This document shows positions 1 through 13,227 of a stretch of DNA of 64,000 bases, in pieces; positions within the stretch are counted from its first letter, which is position 1; every line of letters starts with the position of its first letter. The stretch is from Sapria himalayana (Eukaryota; Streptophyta; Magnoliopsida; Malpighiales; Rafflesiaceae). The position numbers and the translations under genes were made by a program. The notes below the pieces were generated by a model. That model did not search any database. It was not told where the DNA came from and saw only the letters and a list, made by a program, of their open reading frames with translations. The stretch covers positions 1 through 64,000 of the forward strand of contig JAREIK010014491.1 of assembly GCA_029783825.1 (NCBI GenBank), given 5' to 3'.

Positions 1-2289
1 AAAGATAACTCCAATTTAATTGATGTGGAAAATAACATTGCATTGTGTTTCATGAAGATTTTGGCCATAGTGTGGCCATTCAATGTGCGATGATGTTCTT
101 GTAATCTTGAACCAAATAGTGATCCATGTTGGTAGTGTCCACATCAGTTGGCACAATATAGCTGGTATTTTGGTATGACACTAGTTTTGATTTGGTACAT
201 TAGTATTTGTGAATTAAAATTGCATGAAACTTGATTTTAAAAAGTTGGGCATAAAATTATCATGAATTGTGTGTTTTATCTTTATATCATTGTTAGTCTT
301 CAATTTCAAAGAAGCAAATCGGAATGCTATTTGGCTAGTCATTGGTGCCATGGTTCAAATATAGGGTTACTCCTAATGAACTAACATGATCTAGAAGTTT
401 ATTTGCGTAGGATTTCACCTCACATTGGTCTTCATCTTCGTGATACCTTTTCCTTTCCACTCAACATGTCTTCCCACTTCTTGTTGGGTTTTTGTTTTTG
501 TGTTTTGTTGCAACTACCTTTTGAAGCATGGAGATTGGAACAACCATCTGCCTCGAGGGATGACAAATCAATCTTCTTTATCATGTTATTAATTTTATTT
601 GATTTCAATTTAATGTGCTATAATGTTGTGAATTGAAATATTATAAACTTCTTTTATAATAAAGAATGCAATTTGTGTAGAGCACTAGAAGTTCAATGGA
701 TCACATGCATTGCTTGGTGATGTAGTTGGCCATCAAGATTCTGGTCTTGCATGCTAGGCTTTGATTGTTTGTTTTTAAAAGATGCATGCTATATGCAAGC
801 TATTTTTAAATGATGCTGGTACTGCATGCTAGGCTCTGATTGGTTTATTTTTTAAAATATTCAAGGTATGCAACTAATGCAAGCTGTTTTTTATAAGATT
901 CTGGTATTGCATGCTAGGCTCTGGACTTGTAATATTCAATTATGTTTTGATTGTTTGTATAATTTTTAAAGTTATTTGAAAAGAACCAATTGTGCCACTT
1001 ATATTGTTGCAAAAAATTAACAAAAATAAGTTTTTTTCCCTAGTGCAGCAAGAATGGTGCTTTTCCTTAAGCTTGATGCTTATTTATGCTTCATTTTATT
1101 GTTTCTTGTTTTCTTTTTCAATTATTGAATGGATTCTTCAAAGGATGCCACATTGATAAGGTTTCTAGATATGCGAGTTAAAGGCAGCACTATCAAGCAA
1201 TGAATAATAGATCATTACTGAATGTGCAATTTCTAACATTTTAGAGGTACCTAATCATTCCTCCCTTGCACTATGATTTTATGATATATGATGTATTGGT
1301 TTCTGGTGATCTTGTTGGCAATGAATCTGATGTTATAGCTAGGGAGCTCCTAGTTTCTGTTAAGTTTTTGGTCATCAATCTAGCTAAGTTGTCTATTTGC
1401 TAGGGTTGCAAGGGAATCTTCCCTATCGATAGCACAGTATAGGTTACTTTTAATAAATTGACTTTTTTTCTGTTTTTTTCCGAGTGATGTAAGAAGATTA
1501 TTATTCTTCATTGTGCTCAATTGGAATGGGTATTACTCCCATACATAAGCTTGTGTAGTATTGATCCAAGTTTCATACATTAGTCATTCTATGCTTTCTA
1601 TGTTGGAGAAATAATGAGATTGAGTTTTAATGCTTATTATTCTAAATAATTCCATTTATAATGTTTTGAAAATAATTGAACTTTATAAACTATGGTGAAT
1701 TGAGTAATAATAGATATAGTATAAAAGAATTGAATCATCCTAATACCAAGCGTTTTTTATAGAATATTATACATGTCAAATATAATTTGTATATACGTGC
1801 ATTTATATTATTTAGCAATTGTAGTTCCAGAGTTGTGATTTCAAGATATAGAAGAAGAAAGAACAACAAAACCAACCACGGTAGAAAAAAAATTAAAAAT
1901 AGAAATGATAAATAACATGGTCCACTAGTTGCTCAGTATGACTAGCTACATCACCAAAAAACACTTATGCATTACATATTAAACCAAATCAGAAGTCTTA
2001 CAGTAGGTGCAGCGCAAAAAATGGTCATGATAAATTGTGAAAGAGAGAAAGAGAGAAAAATGAATAGTACAGATCATGAAAAACTGTACCCAAAAAAATA
2101 AAATACAAAATATTTTATATTAAACATTCTCAGTTCAATTAACTAGAGGGTAGGATGATCAGACAGGTCAGACTGCTCTAAAAATTTGGCCTCACTGACC
2201 GGTCAGCAGGAGCTCTGTTATTATGCTACTACAACATCCTCAGCCTTTTAATATTTTCTTTCATGCACTTAAATGAAAATATTAAAACA
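1..2289. other. Anonymous AT-rich DNA, no gene recognised
   Basis: No domain, RNA gene or transposon end is recognisable. A 77-codon open frame at 403-636 (+) has a hydrophobic middle but resembles nothing I know and has no supporting signal. A degenerate tandem repeat lies at 735-930. A slightly GC-richer patch near 2,157-2,215 contains repeated GGTCAG/CTGACC words. It could be intron, intergenic DNA or the eroded inner part of the CACTA element that ends at 3,316. Confidence 0.6.
735..930 (+). repeat. Degenerate tandem repeat, three copies of about 75-85 bp
   Basis: The core word GCATGCTAGGCT recurs three times, each preceded by GAT(T/G)CTGGT and the first two followed by TGATTG and a T-rich run. 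Copies begin near 738, 812 and 897. It has no coding character. Confidence 0.7.
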
Positions 2290-3316
2290 GAAATATGGTT
2301 ATACAAATAGATTATCAAAACAAATATATACAACATATATATTAGGGTATATTATTTTTCTGTATATGTAACATAAAATATGCTGATGTATGTATGTACA
2401 CAACACATATATATGTACATATGACTATAGTATATACGTAAGGTATAAGTTGTATTGCATAATTTATAGAATCCATTTTTTTTGTAGAATATATGTACAT
2501 ATACTTTAGTATTATATATAACTAGTGAAAAGTATATAGTACATATATACATAGTATATATGTATATATTACTACATTAGTATATATTTATCAAAACAAA
2601 ACCTTTTTATTTATTTATGTGATTTGATTGTTTGGTTTAATTTTCGTACAGTTATGGTACCATAATGTTCTCCATACAAAGTTTGTAGAAGCAAAGGGAT
2701 TTTCACTAGACATGATGCGGCGCGACTAGGACAGCTTTGACGCAATAGAAAGATGGTGATTAGAGGATATGAGGGAGAGAAAGCATGTAAATTTCACGAA
2801 CAGATTATAATTTATACACTCGTTAGATACATTGAAGAAGAAAGAATATGTAATAAAATTTTATTATGTTTTTGTTTTAACTATGTTGCATATTGTATCA
2901 AAATAATTATTAATTGTTTTTATTTTTTTTTAATTATAAATAATGTTTTATAGGCTATGTTTTTTCAGTTTAAAATAAAATCTTTAAAATATGTAATTAA
3001 ATTTTTGTAAATGAAATAATTTAGCGAAAATATTTTCGAATAAAAATAGTTGGGATGTTTCCCACGAAATTTAGCTAGGGGCATTTCTGTAGCTCTAAAT
3101 TACGATAAAAAATTAGCTTGGGAAAATAAATTTAGCTAGGGAATTTCTGTCGTTAAGTTTTTGCTAGGGAATTTTTCCCTCATTAATATTTTACCACAAG
3201 CACATTAACTTGGGAAAAATTCCATCATAAATCAATCGTTATTATATTTAGCGACGGAGGAGAAAACCCATTTAGCTAGGATAATTGCCTAGCCATTTGG
3301 AATTTTTATTATAGTG
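2290..3316 (+). mobile_element. 3' end of a CACTA element (A/B family), 5' part not in window
   Basis: The right end reads TTTTTATTATAGTG, the reverse complement of a CACTA-type terminus (CACTATAATAAAAA). Inside it, 3,070-3,300 carries the subterminal word TTTAGCTAGGG several times. Further in, 2,640-2,880 matches the conserved block of elements A and B (CAAAGTTTGTAGAAGC, then a GGAG/GAGAAAGC segment and GTTAGATACATTGA). The part at 2,330-2,580 is the same AT palindrome-rich DNA found in A and B. The next base belongs to the tetranucleotide array, starting with ATC. No transposase gene is visible and the opposite terminus is not seen. Confidence 0.8.
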
Positions 3317-3651
3317 ATCATTTGTTTACAGTCTATTTGTAAAACTAACTGTCTATATATCTTCTATCTATGTATGTATATGACTATTTATATATCTATC
3401 TGTTTAATTTTTGGCTATCTATTTGTCTATATTTTAGTGTATCTAACTATCTATCTATCAATCTACTTGTCCATCTATCTATCTATATATGTCTAGATAT
3501 CTTTCCATATATATACTACTATCTATATATATATATGTGTCTATATGTTTATTTATTTATCTAATTATTTATTTACTTGTATATCTATTTATCTATCTAT
3601 TTATTTATTAATATATCTATATATATATATATAACTACCTATCTATCTATC

Positions 3652-3776
3652 TGTCTGTCTGTCTATCTATCCAACAACCTATCTATCTATCTATCTAATG
3701 ATCTATCTATATATATGTCTGTCTGTCTATCTATCCAACAACCTATCTATCTATCTAATGATCTATCTATATATGT
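3652..3776 (+). repeat. Two-copy higher-order repeat inside the CTAT array
   Basis: A unit of about 60-65 bp containing CCAACAACCTATCTAT and then CTAATGATCTAT occurs twice in a row. It shows that blocks of the array were duplicated, beyond single-unit slippage. Confidence 0.8.
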
Positions 3777-3865
3777 CTATCAATCTATATAACTATCTTT
3801 CTATCTATTTGTATATCTATTTGTCTATCTATCTATATATCTGTGTATCTATCTATCTATCTATC

Positions 3866-3893
3866 GTCTCTGTATGTGTGTGTGTGTGTGTGT
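3866..3893 (+). repeat. (GT)n tract within the CTAT array
   Basis: A short alternating GT run interrupts the CTAT units. Confidence 0.9.
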
Positions 3894-5859
3894 CTATATA
3901 TCTATCTGTCTATATATTTCTGTCTATCTATCAATCTATCTTTCAATATGTCTATTGAACTATTTTTCTATATGTCAATTTATCATTCAATCTATCTTTA
4001 TTTCTATCTATATATTTATCTACTATTTGTTTATCTAACTAACTATCTATCTATCTATATATCATTCTAATAATTTGTTTAAATATATATATAATATATA
4101 TATATATAATATATATATCTATATATTTGTCTATCTATCTATCTTACTATATGTCTATCTATCTATATATCTATATGTCTATCTATCTATCTTACTATAT
4201 GTCTATTTATATATATATCTATATGTCTATCTATATATCTATCGGTCTATTTATCTATCTATCTATATATCTATCTGTCTATCTATCTATCTATCTATAA
4301 ATCTATATATCAATCTATCTATTAATGTGTCTATCAATATGTCTATAAATCTATCTATCAATTTTTCTATCATTATATTTATCAATCTATCTATTTATTA
4401 ATAAATTTTTTTTTATCTATTTATCTATCTAACTATGTGTATGTCTATCTATTTATCTATCTATCTATTTATCATCTCTCTATCAAACTATCTATCTATT
4501 TATCTTTCTATCTATCTATGTGTCTATCTATCTATCTATCTATGTGTCTATATCTATCTATCTATCTATCTATATACAGTCTGTCTATCTATCTGTATCT
4601 CTGGCAAACTATCTTTTTGTCTATATGTTTGTTTGTTTGTCTATTTTCCTATCATTTTATGTGTATTTTTGTTTATTTTTCTATCTATAAGTCTACCTGC
4701 CTGCCTAATTATCTGCTTATCTGACTACTTTCCTATTTGTCTATCTATCTATCTATATATGTTTTATTGTATATTTGTCTATCTACCTGTCTGTTATATG
4801 TCTGTCTATATGTCTGTCTAATTTCTATAATCTATATATATATATCAATTTATCTATCAATCTATCAATCAGTTTATCTATCTATCTATCTATCTATTAG
4901 TTTATCTATATGTCTATTTACTTGGCTATCTATTAATCGACCTATCAAACTTTATAAGAATCTATCTATAAATATGTCTACTAATCTATCTATTTTTCTA
5001 TCTATCAAACTGTCTGTTATTTATCTATCTATTTCTCTATCTTTCTATCTATATTTTTATTTATTTGTCTATCTATCTAGTTATCTATCAGCAGTCTATC
5101 GCTTTTTATATCTATTTGTCAATCAATCTAATATCAAACTATCTATCTATCTATTTATATATCTATTTTTCTATCTACCTACCTATCAACTTATTTATCT
5201 ATCTATTTGTCTGTCTTTTGTCAGATTGTATGATTTTCTGTCATTCTATGTTTCTATTTGTTTTTTTGGTTTGTTTAGCTATCTGGATACATGTGTTATT
5301 GTCTACATGACTAATAGCTTGTATGTATGTCAGTCTAGCTTTTTGTCTATCTATCTATATATCTGTCTATCTATTAGTTATTATTTATTTATTTATCTAT
5401 CTGTCTAAATATCAGTTTATCTATATATCTAACTAATTGTCTATGTATCTATCTATATATCAATCTATATCTTTCTATCTAATAGTATATCTATCTGTCT
5501 ATCTATAAATCTATCTATATGTTTATATATCTGTCTATCTCTTTATTTATCAACTTGTCTATCCATCTATCTATCTATCTATATAACTATCTATCTATTT
5601 ACTTGTCTATCTATCTGTCTATCTAACTACTTATGTATCTATCTATCTTTTGTCTATATAGCTTTCTTTCTCTATGCATATCTATCTTTCTATTTATTAC
5701 CTATCTATCTGTCTAAATATCTATCTATCTGTCTAGTGTCTACCTATTTATCTATCTATCTTTCTATCCATCTATCTATATATCTATCTATCTATATTCT
5801 ATCAATCTATCTATCTGTCTATGATTTGTCTATCTATATGTCTATTTATCAATCTAAAT

Positions 5860-5862
<3 letters not shown>

Positions 5863-5905
<43 letters not shown>
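5863..5905 (+). repeat. Compound (AT)n(GT)n tract
   Basis: An AT run followed by about 15 GT units lies inside the CTAT array. Confidence 0.9.
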
Positions 5906-5906
<1 letters not shown>

Positions 5907-7005
5907 TGGTCTTTATGTCTATTATCTACCTATCAATCTATCTATCTAGCTATATATTAGTTTAATAATATATTTATATATCTATTTATCTATCAGTCTA
6001 TCTATTTGTCTATCTATCTCTCTATCTATTTGTCTGTCTGTCTGTATGTCTATCTATCCATCTATTAATCTATCTATTAAACTATATATCAATCAATATA
6101 TCTATTAATCTATCTATCAATATGTATATCAATCAATCTATCAATTTGTATATAATTCTTTTATCAACTTGTGTATCTATCTATTAATATTTCTTTTTCT
6201 CTATTTGTCTATCTATCTATCAGTTTATTTATCTATCAATTTTTCTATCTATATGTCTATTAACCACTCTATGAAATTATCTATATATCTATCTATATAT
6301 TTATTTATCTATCTATCTGTCTATCTGTCTAATTATTTATCTATATGTCTGCATGTCTATATATCTATTTGTCTATATGTTTGTTTGTTTGTCTATTTGT
6401 CTATTTGTCTTTTTTTCTATCATTTTATCTGTATATTTGTTTGTTTGTCTATCTTTTTGTCTGCCTACCAACCTGATTGTATCTCTGGCTGAATACTTGC
6501 TAGTCTTTCAATCTTTATATCATCCTATCTATTTTACTATCTATTTTTCTTTTTATCTTATTTATCTATTTGTATAACTATCTATTTGTCTATCTTGCTT
6601 TCAGTCTATCTGTATATCTATATATCTAGCTTTCTATTTAACAATCGATCTATCTATCTATTAGTCTATCTATTGATCTATTTTCTATCTATCTACTTGT
6701 CTATTTATGTATCTATCTATATATCTTTCTATCTATCTATCTTTCTTTCTTTATATCAATATCTCGATCTATATATCTATCTAATTGTCTATTGATTTAT
6801 CGATCGATCTATCTATCTATATATTTATCTTTCAATCTATTTATTTAACTATCTAATTTTTTTTCTATCTACTTGTCTATCTAACTATCTATCTATTTGT
6901 CTATCAATCATCTATATATATCTGTCTATTTAAAGTATATCAATCTGTATATCTATATATCGATCTATAAATCTCTCTATCTGTCTAATAATTTGTTGAT
7001 TTATC

Positions 7006-7036
<31 letters not shown>

Positions 7037-8400
7037 TATCAAACAATTTAACTATCTATATATCAATTTGTCAATCACTCTAACAATCAATATTTTCTTT
7101 CAATCCATCTATCTTTTTGTCTAAATATTTGTCTACCTATTTGTCTATCAATCAATCTATCAATCTATCTATATATGTATTTATCTTTCTATTTGTCTAT
7201 ATGTCTATCTGCCTATCTATCTATTTATTTGTCTATCTATCTTTCTATCTATTGTCTATCTATCTACATATCTATCTATCTTTTTTTAATCTATCTATCT
7301 ATCTATTTGTCTATCTATCTATCTATTTTTTTATTTAAATGTCAATCTATAGATTATATATCTATCTATCTATCTATGTATCTATGTGTCTATCTATCTG
7401 TTTGTGTATCTGTCAATCATTATGTCAATCAATTTATCTATCTTTCTATGTATCTATATAACTATATTATTATCTATTTATCTGTTTATCTTTTTGAATA
7501 TCTATCAATGCATCTATCTATCGATATGTATGTCTGTCTGCCTATAAAATCTATCTATCTATATATTTGCCTGTCTATTTATTTATAAATATATCTATCT
7601 ATTTGTCTATATATCTATCTATCCATCTCTCTATCTATATGTCTATCTTTTTGTATATCTTTCTATCTTTTAATATATAATTAATCAATATATGTATATG
7701 TCTATCAATCTATCTATAAATATGTCTATCAATATATATATCAATTTATATATAAATCTATCTACCTATCTACCAATCAAACTATCAATCTATCTATCTA
7801 TTTATCAATGTTTCTTTTTGTATGTCTAAATGTTTATCTATATATTTTCTATCTATCAATTTATCTATCTATTTGTTTATCTGTCTATCTATCATCTATC
7901 AATTAATCTATCTCTAAATTTATAATATTGTGTCTCTATCTGTGTGTGTGTGCGTGTGTGTGTATCTGTCTATTTATCTCTTTATCAATCAATCAATCTA
8001 CCCATCTATCAATCATTCTATCATCTATCTATATTTATTTAAGACTATCTATCTATCTGTCTATCTATCTATCTATCTACCTACCTCTCTATCTATTTAT
8101 TTGTCTATCTGTCTATCTCTAGTCTCTCTATATATCTTTTTATCTATGAATCAATCATATTATCTATTTATCAATATGTGTATCAACCTATCTATCAATC
8201 TATCTATCAATCTTTCTATCAATCAATCTATCTATATGTCAATCAATCTTTATATCAATCTGTCTATTATCTATATATGTTTTTGTCTTTCAATCTTTCA
8301 AATTATTTGTCTATCTATCTATCTATCTATTTATCTTTCTGTCTATCTGTGTATCTATCTGTATATTATCTATCTATCTATCTATTTGTCTATCTATATT

Positions 8401-8431
<31 letters not shown>

Positions 8432-9836
8432 CTGTATATTATCTATCTATCTATTTGTTTATCTATCTGTCTATCTATCATTCTATTTATTTATCTATCT
8501 ATATTTATATAGATTTATTTGTTTTCCATTTGTCTATCTATCTATCTCTCTATCTGTCTTTCTATTTGACTATATATCTATCTATCTATCTATCTATATG
8601 TCTATCTATCTATCTATCTATCTATATGTTTGTCTATATATCTATTTATCTATCTATCTGCCTATCAATCTTTTTATCTATCTCTATCTATCTATCAATC
8701 TCTCTATCAAACTATCATGCATCTATATATCATTCTGTCTATCCATGTGTCTATATATTTGTCTATCTATCTATCTATTAATCAATCTATTAATCTTTCT
8801 AACTATTTATATATTTATCATTCTATTTGTATATCTAATCATCTTTCTATCTTTATATCTCTCTATTTGTCTAACTTTCTATCTATGATTCTATTAGAAT
8901 TTCTTTCTATCTATCTGTCTGTCTGTCTATTTATCTATCTGTCTATTATCTATCTGTCTATCTATTTATATTATCAATCAATCAATCTGTTTATCTATTT
9001 ATCTATCTATTTACCAATCTATCTATCTATCTATATGTATGTCTGTCTATCTATCAGTCTTTCTTTTTGTCTATTTGACTATCTATCTATCTATCTATTT
9101 ATATATCGAACTTTCTTTCTATATAACTATTGGTCTATATATGTATCTATCTATCTGTCAATCTATCTGTCTATCTATTTGTTTGTTAAAATGTCTACTT
9201 ATTTGTCTATCCATCTATCTATCTATCTTTCTTTCTAGTTAACTTTCTGTCTATCTATCTCTTTGTCTATCTTTTTATATATCTATCTATCTATTTGTCT
9301 GTATGTCTATCTATGAATCTTTATGTCTATCTATTTGTAAATCAATCTATCTATCTATCTATATATCTGCCTATATATTTATCTATCTATATGTCTATCT
9401 ATTTTTCTATCTATATGTATTTCTATCAATCTATCTAGTTATCCTTAGTTCATCTTGTCTATCAATCTATCTATCTATCTATCTATCTTTCAATCTATAT
9501 ATTTATCTATCTATCTTTCTTTCTATCATTTCCTCTATGTATCTATCTGTCTATCTTTTGGTCTATCGATATGTCTATATTTCTATCTATCTATAAATAT
9601 ATCTATTTGTCTATATATCTATCTATCTATTTATTCATCTATCTATAAAACTAATAATTTATCTTTCTACTTGTCTATCTATGTGTATATCTATTAATCT
9701 ATCTTTGTGTTTATCAGATTGTCTATCTATCTGACCATCATTCTTTGTATAAATCCATCTATTTATCTATCTATCTATCTATTTATTTATCTTTCTAAAT
9801 ATCTTTCTATCTATCTATCAAAATATATCTAGTCGT

Positions 9837-9837
<1 letters not shown>

Positions 9838-9884
<47 letters not shown>

Positions 9885-9903
9885 CTCTCTCTCTCTCTCT
9901 CTC
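9838..9903 (+). repeat. Compound (AT)n(CT)n tract
   Basis: About 40 bp of alternating AT pass directly into about 22 bp of alternating CT inside the CTAT array. Confidence 0.9.
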
Positions 9904-10860
9904 GATGTATTTGTCAATCTTTTTGTCTAATAAAATTTATATCTATCTGTCTAAAAATCTGACTATCATTGATCTTTCAATCTATCTATCAATCTATATA
10001 TCTATATCTTTATATGTCTCTCATTCTATATATCTATATGTCTATGAATTTGTCAATTTGTCAATTTATCAATCAATTTGACAATCAATCAATCTATCAA
10101 TCTATCTATTTATTAAACTATTTATCAATATTCTATCAATTTTTATATTTATATGTCTTTCTATCTGGTTATCTCTATGCCTATCTATGTTCTATGTTCT
10201 ATGTTTATGTCTATCTTTCTACTTATCTAGTTGTCTATCTACCAATTTATATATCTGTCTATGTATTTATCTATCTATCTATCTAAATATTTATCTTTCT
10301 ATTTGTATGTCTATCTATCTATCTATAAGTCAATGTGTTTGTCTATCTATCTATGTATATAATCATCTATCTAATCATCTATCTATCTGTCTGTCTATCT
10401 ATCTATCTATATTTATATCTATTGAATTGTCTATCTAAATATCTATCTATTTGTCTATCTATGCATCTATCTATCTATTAATTTATTTGTCTTTATATCT
10501 ATCTTTCAATCCTTCTATATGTCTATCTATTTATCCTTCTATCTATCTATCTATCTTTCTATCCATCTATATATCTATTAATCTAACTATCTATATATTT
10601 GTCTATCTATTTATTTATCTACCTATCTATCTATTTTTCTTTGCCTTTCTATCTGCATGTTTATTTGTCTGTTTATCTATATTTCAATCTGTTTATCTCT
10701 ATAACTATCTGTCTATCTATCTCTCTGTCTATCTATCTTTATAATTGTTTATATATCTGTCTAACTATCTGTATGTCTATATGTCTGTCTATCTTTCTGT
10801 CTATCTATCTCGTTATCTATTTAATTATTTATTTATCTAACTATCTATCTATCTATCTAT

Positions 10861-11010
10861 TTGTCTATCTATCTATATGTCTATCTATATGTCTATCTAT
10901 TTGTCTATCAATTTATCTATCTATCTATCTATTTGTCTATCTATCTATATGTCTATCTATTTGTCTATCAATTTATCTATCTATCTATCTATTTGTCTAT
11001 CTCTCTATCT
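10861..11010 (+). repeat. 60-bp tandem repeat at the end of the CTAT array
   Basis: The 60 bases from 10,921 recur from 10,981, and a close copy precedes them from about 10,861. The unit contains ATATGTCTATCTATTTG and CAATTTATCTAT. The mirror copy is at about 63,265-63,415. Confidence 0.9.
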
Positions 11011-11032
11011 ATTTATATGTCTGTCTATCTGT

Positions 11033-13088
11033 CATAACTTAGATGTAATGCATATTGAAAAAAATTTTTTGACAATATTTTTAACATTGTTCTTAATGTA
11101 GACGGAAAAATAAAAGACACTTTAAAATCAAGACAAGAGCTGAATGATTACTATTGGCATCCTGAATTGAAACTGGATAAGAAAATAGAAAAATTCTTTA
11201 AAGCTTGCTACACACTTGATAAGAAGGCAAGATAGATATTGTATGAATGAGTTAAAAATTTGAAATTCCCTGATGGATGTGAGTCAAATATGGGTAGATA
11301 CATGGATATGAAGAATATTAAGTTATTTGGAATGAAAATTCATGACTGTCATGTATTAATGCAGAGATTAATACCAATTGCATTCCGTGAATTACTTACA
11401 CTAAGTGTTTGAAATGTCATTATAGAACTTAATATGTTTTTAAAATAGCTAACTACAGCCACAATCAAAATAGATGACATGGTGAGGCTAGAGAATGACA
11501 CTCCACTTATTATTTGTGAGCTTGAGTGGATATTCTCACCGTGTTTTTTTTACTCGATTGAGCATTTGCCAGTCATTTGGCATATGAAGCAATGATTGCG
11601 GGGCCAGTGCAATTCAGGTGGATGTATCCTTTTGAAAGGTAAATACATATAATTTGTTGTGTTTTATTATTTGGTACTCTAAGTATTATATTAATTTAAT
11701 CTAATTGAAACCTAACATTATGGATATAGGTATCTTCATAAGTTGAAATTGAATGTTAGAAACAAGGCAAAAGTTGAATGTTCAATGTGCAATGCATATT
11801 TTGTAGAAGAAGCATCATCATTATGTTCTTATTATTTTGAGGATCATGTCAATACAAAGAATAGAAATGTGCTGTGGAATTATGAAGGTCATGTGATGGT
11901 AGAAAATGATTCTATGGATAAACTATCTATCTTCAAGCACCCTAGAAGAGCATTTGGATGAGAATTTGGAAGAGCAATGAAAGATGTATGACAGATGAAG
12001 AGTACAAAGCAACCCGGAGCTACGTTTTACTTAATGTGAGGAGGTTGCACCATATATTGAGTATGTATACCCAAAATGGTTGTAGGTTTAATCATAGTTT
12101 AATTTTATCTTTAATAGGAATTATTAAAAATTGATATGCAATTTTTTCTCTCTTTTAATATTTGTGAAGTATTTATGTTGAGCAGTTAAAATATAGGCAT
12201 GAAGTAATTTCCAGCAATGATGTCGATTATATGCTACAAACTAAATTTGTGAATTGGTTAAAAAATTATGTGAGTTTAATTAAGTTTTATATTTTTGAAT
12301 TATTTAATTTATTAGTATCTTTATTTGTTAATATTATTTTTTTAATCTATGTCACAGGCAATTGATTCTTCAAATGGAGATTCAAATATTTTTATTCAGA
12401 ATCTAAGTAAAGGCCCATTTTGATATGTGACAACCTATCCTGGGTATTTTGTTAATGGATATAAATTTCACACAATCGGGCACGATTCTTCTAAAATAAC
12501 AATGAATAGTGGTGTATGCATTAAAGACTCAAATTATAGTGCATAGAGATTAATTATTATGGTCAACTCAAAAAAGTTATTGAGTTGGAGTGTCATGGAC
12601 TCGAAAATAATAGGATTGTATTATTTAAGTGTGAGTAGTTTGATCCTACACGAAATATGGGCACAAAGATTCATTCGGATTATAAGCTAGTAGATGTTAA
12701 CCATAAACATAGATATAATCGATATGCGCCATTTATTATGGTAGTTCAAGCCACTCATGTATATTATTGTACATATTCAAGTTTATCTCATGATAAGAAA
12801 GATTGGTGGGTGATTTGCAAAATTAAAGCTCAATCAAAATTTGAAGTATCAACATCGCAATAAAGAAGTGCAAACTTAGAAATAGCACCGGCATTCCAGA
12901 AAGTTGACATAAATAATATTGAGCCTGTGAAGGTAGATGAAGATCCAGAAAATTTATATGACTCGAATGGTGGCACAATAGAAATTGAAGATGATCAATT
13001 TTTATTTGAAGATGAGTTCGAACTTCTATCAGATTCAGACAAAATATCAGAAGATCCATTGGAGGATGACCGTGATGTTGATAATTAA
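11033..13088 (+). pseudogene. TNP2-type CACTA transposase, C-terminal half, degenerate
   Basis: TNP2 is the catalytic transposase of plant CACTA elements and would act in the nucleus on the element's ends. The visible sequence starts at HNLDVMHIEKN, the conserved segment at the end of Transposase_21. It continues with KDTLKSRQELNDYYWHPEL and the DUF4218 block (FGMKIHDCHVLMQRLIPIAF, LENDTPLIICELE, MYPFER). A probable GT-AG intron at 11,639-11,729 splits MYPFER from YLHKLKLNVRNKA. DUF4216 follows (TTYPGYFVNGYKF; LVDVNHKHRYNRY; DKKDWWVICKI at 12,800-12,830). An acidic tail (EDEFELLSDSD, DDRDVDN) ends at TAA 13,088. In-frame stops include one after DKKAR (11,233), and a one-base T deletion in the run near 11,066-11,071 shifts frame relative to the right arm. 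The N-terminal half is replaced by the CTAT array. Non-functional, high certainty of family. Confidence 0.93.
11639..11729 (+). other. Probable intron in TNP2 (element A)
   Basis: The donor GT follows TTTGAAAG and the acceptor AG precedes GTATCTTCATAAG. Removing it joins the MYPFER and YLHKL segments that are contiguous in TNP2 proteins. Element B has the same intron at 41,236-41,326. Confidence 0.75.
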
Positions 13089-13227
13089 ATTATTATAATT
13101 TTATTATAAATTAAAACTATCAAAGACTTTTTATATATTGTTGAAATCTATTAGTGTGTTTTATTCGAAAATGAATGCTTGTCTTCATATTTCTATTTTT
13201 TATTCTATGTTTTATTTTGTACAGTAG

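Larger units (their letters stand above)
3317..11032 (+). repeat. 7.7-kb imperfect (CTAT)n tetranucleotide array
   Basis: Nearly every base belongs to CTAT units with common variants CTGT, CTTT, CTAA and ATCAA. The CTAT sense is kept on this strand throughout. A period of four gives frames reading Leu-Ser-Ile-Tyr without stops, so long open frames on the plus strand are a by-product and not genes. It begins at a CACTA terminus (3,316) and ends exactly where element A's transposase sequence begins (11,033). From 10,275 on it is mirrored at 63,243-64,000. Confidence 0.97.

Noticed and set aside
403..636. 77-codon open frame with a hydrophobic segment
   Set aside because: No recognisable domain, no neighbouring gene signal, and the frame length is unremarkable for AT-rich DNA of this size.
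10861..11010. CRISPR-like regularly spaced repeats
   Set aside because: The 60-bp unit is itself CTAT repeat with no unique spacers and lies in plant nuclear DNA.
3314..11042. Many long open frames encoding Tyr-Leu-Ser-Ile-rich, membrane-like peptides
   Set aside because: They follow from a stop-free four-base repeat (CTA TCT ATC TAT) read in any plus-strand frame. There is no start context, no conservation beyond the repeat and overlapping frames look the same.
12823..13059. 78-codon open frame on the minus strand
   Set aside because: It is the antisense shadow of the acidic C-terminal tail of TNP2.
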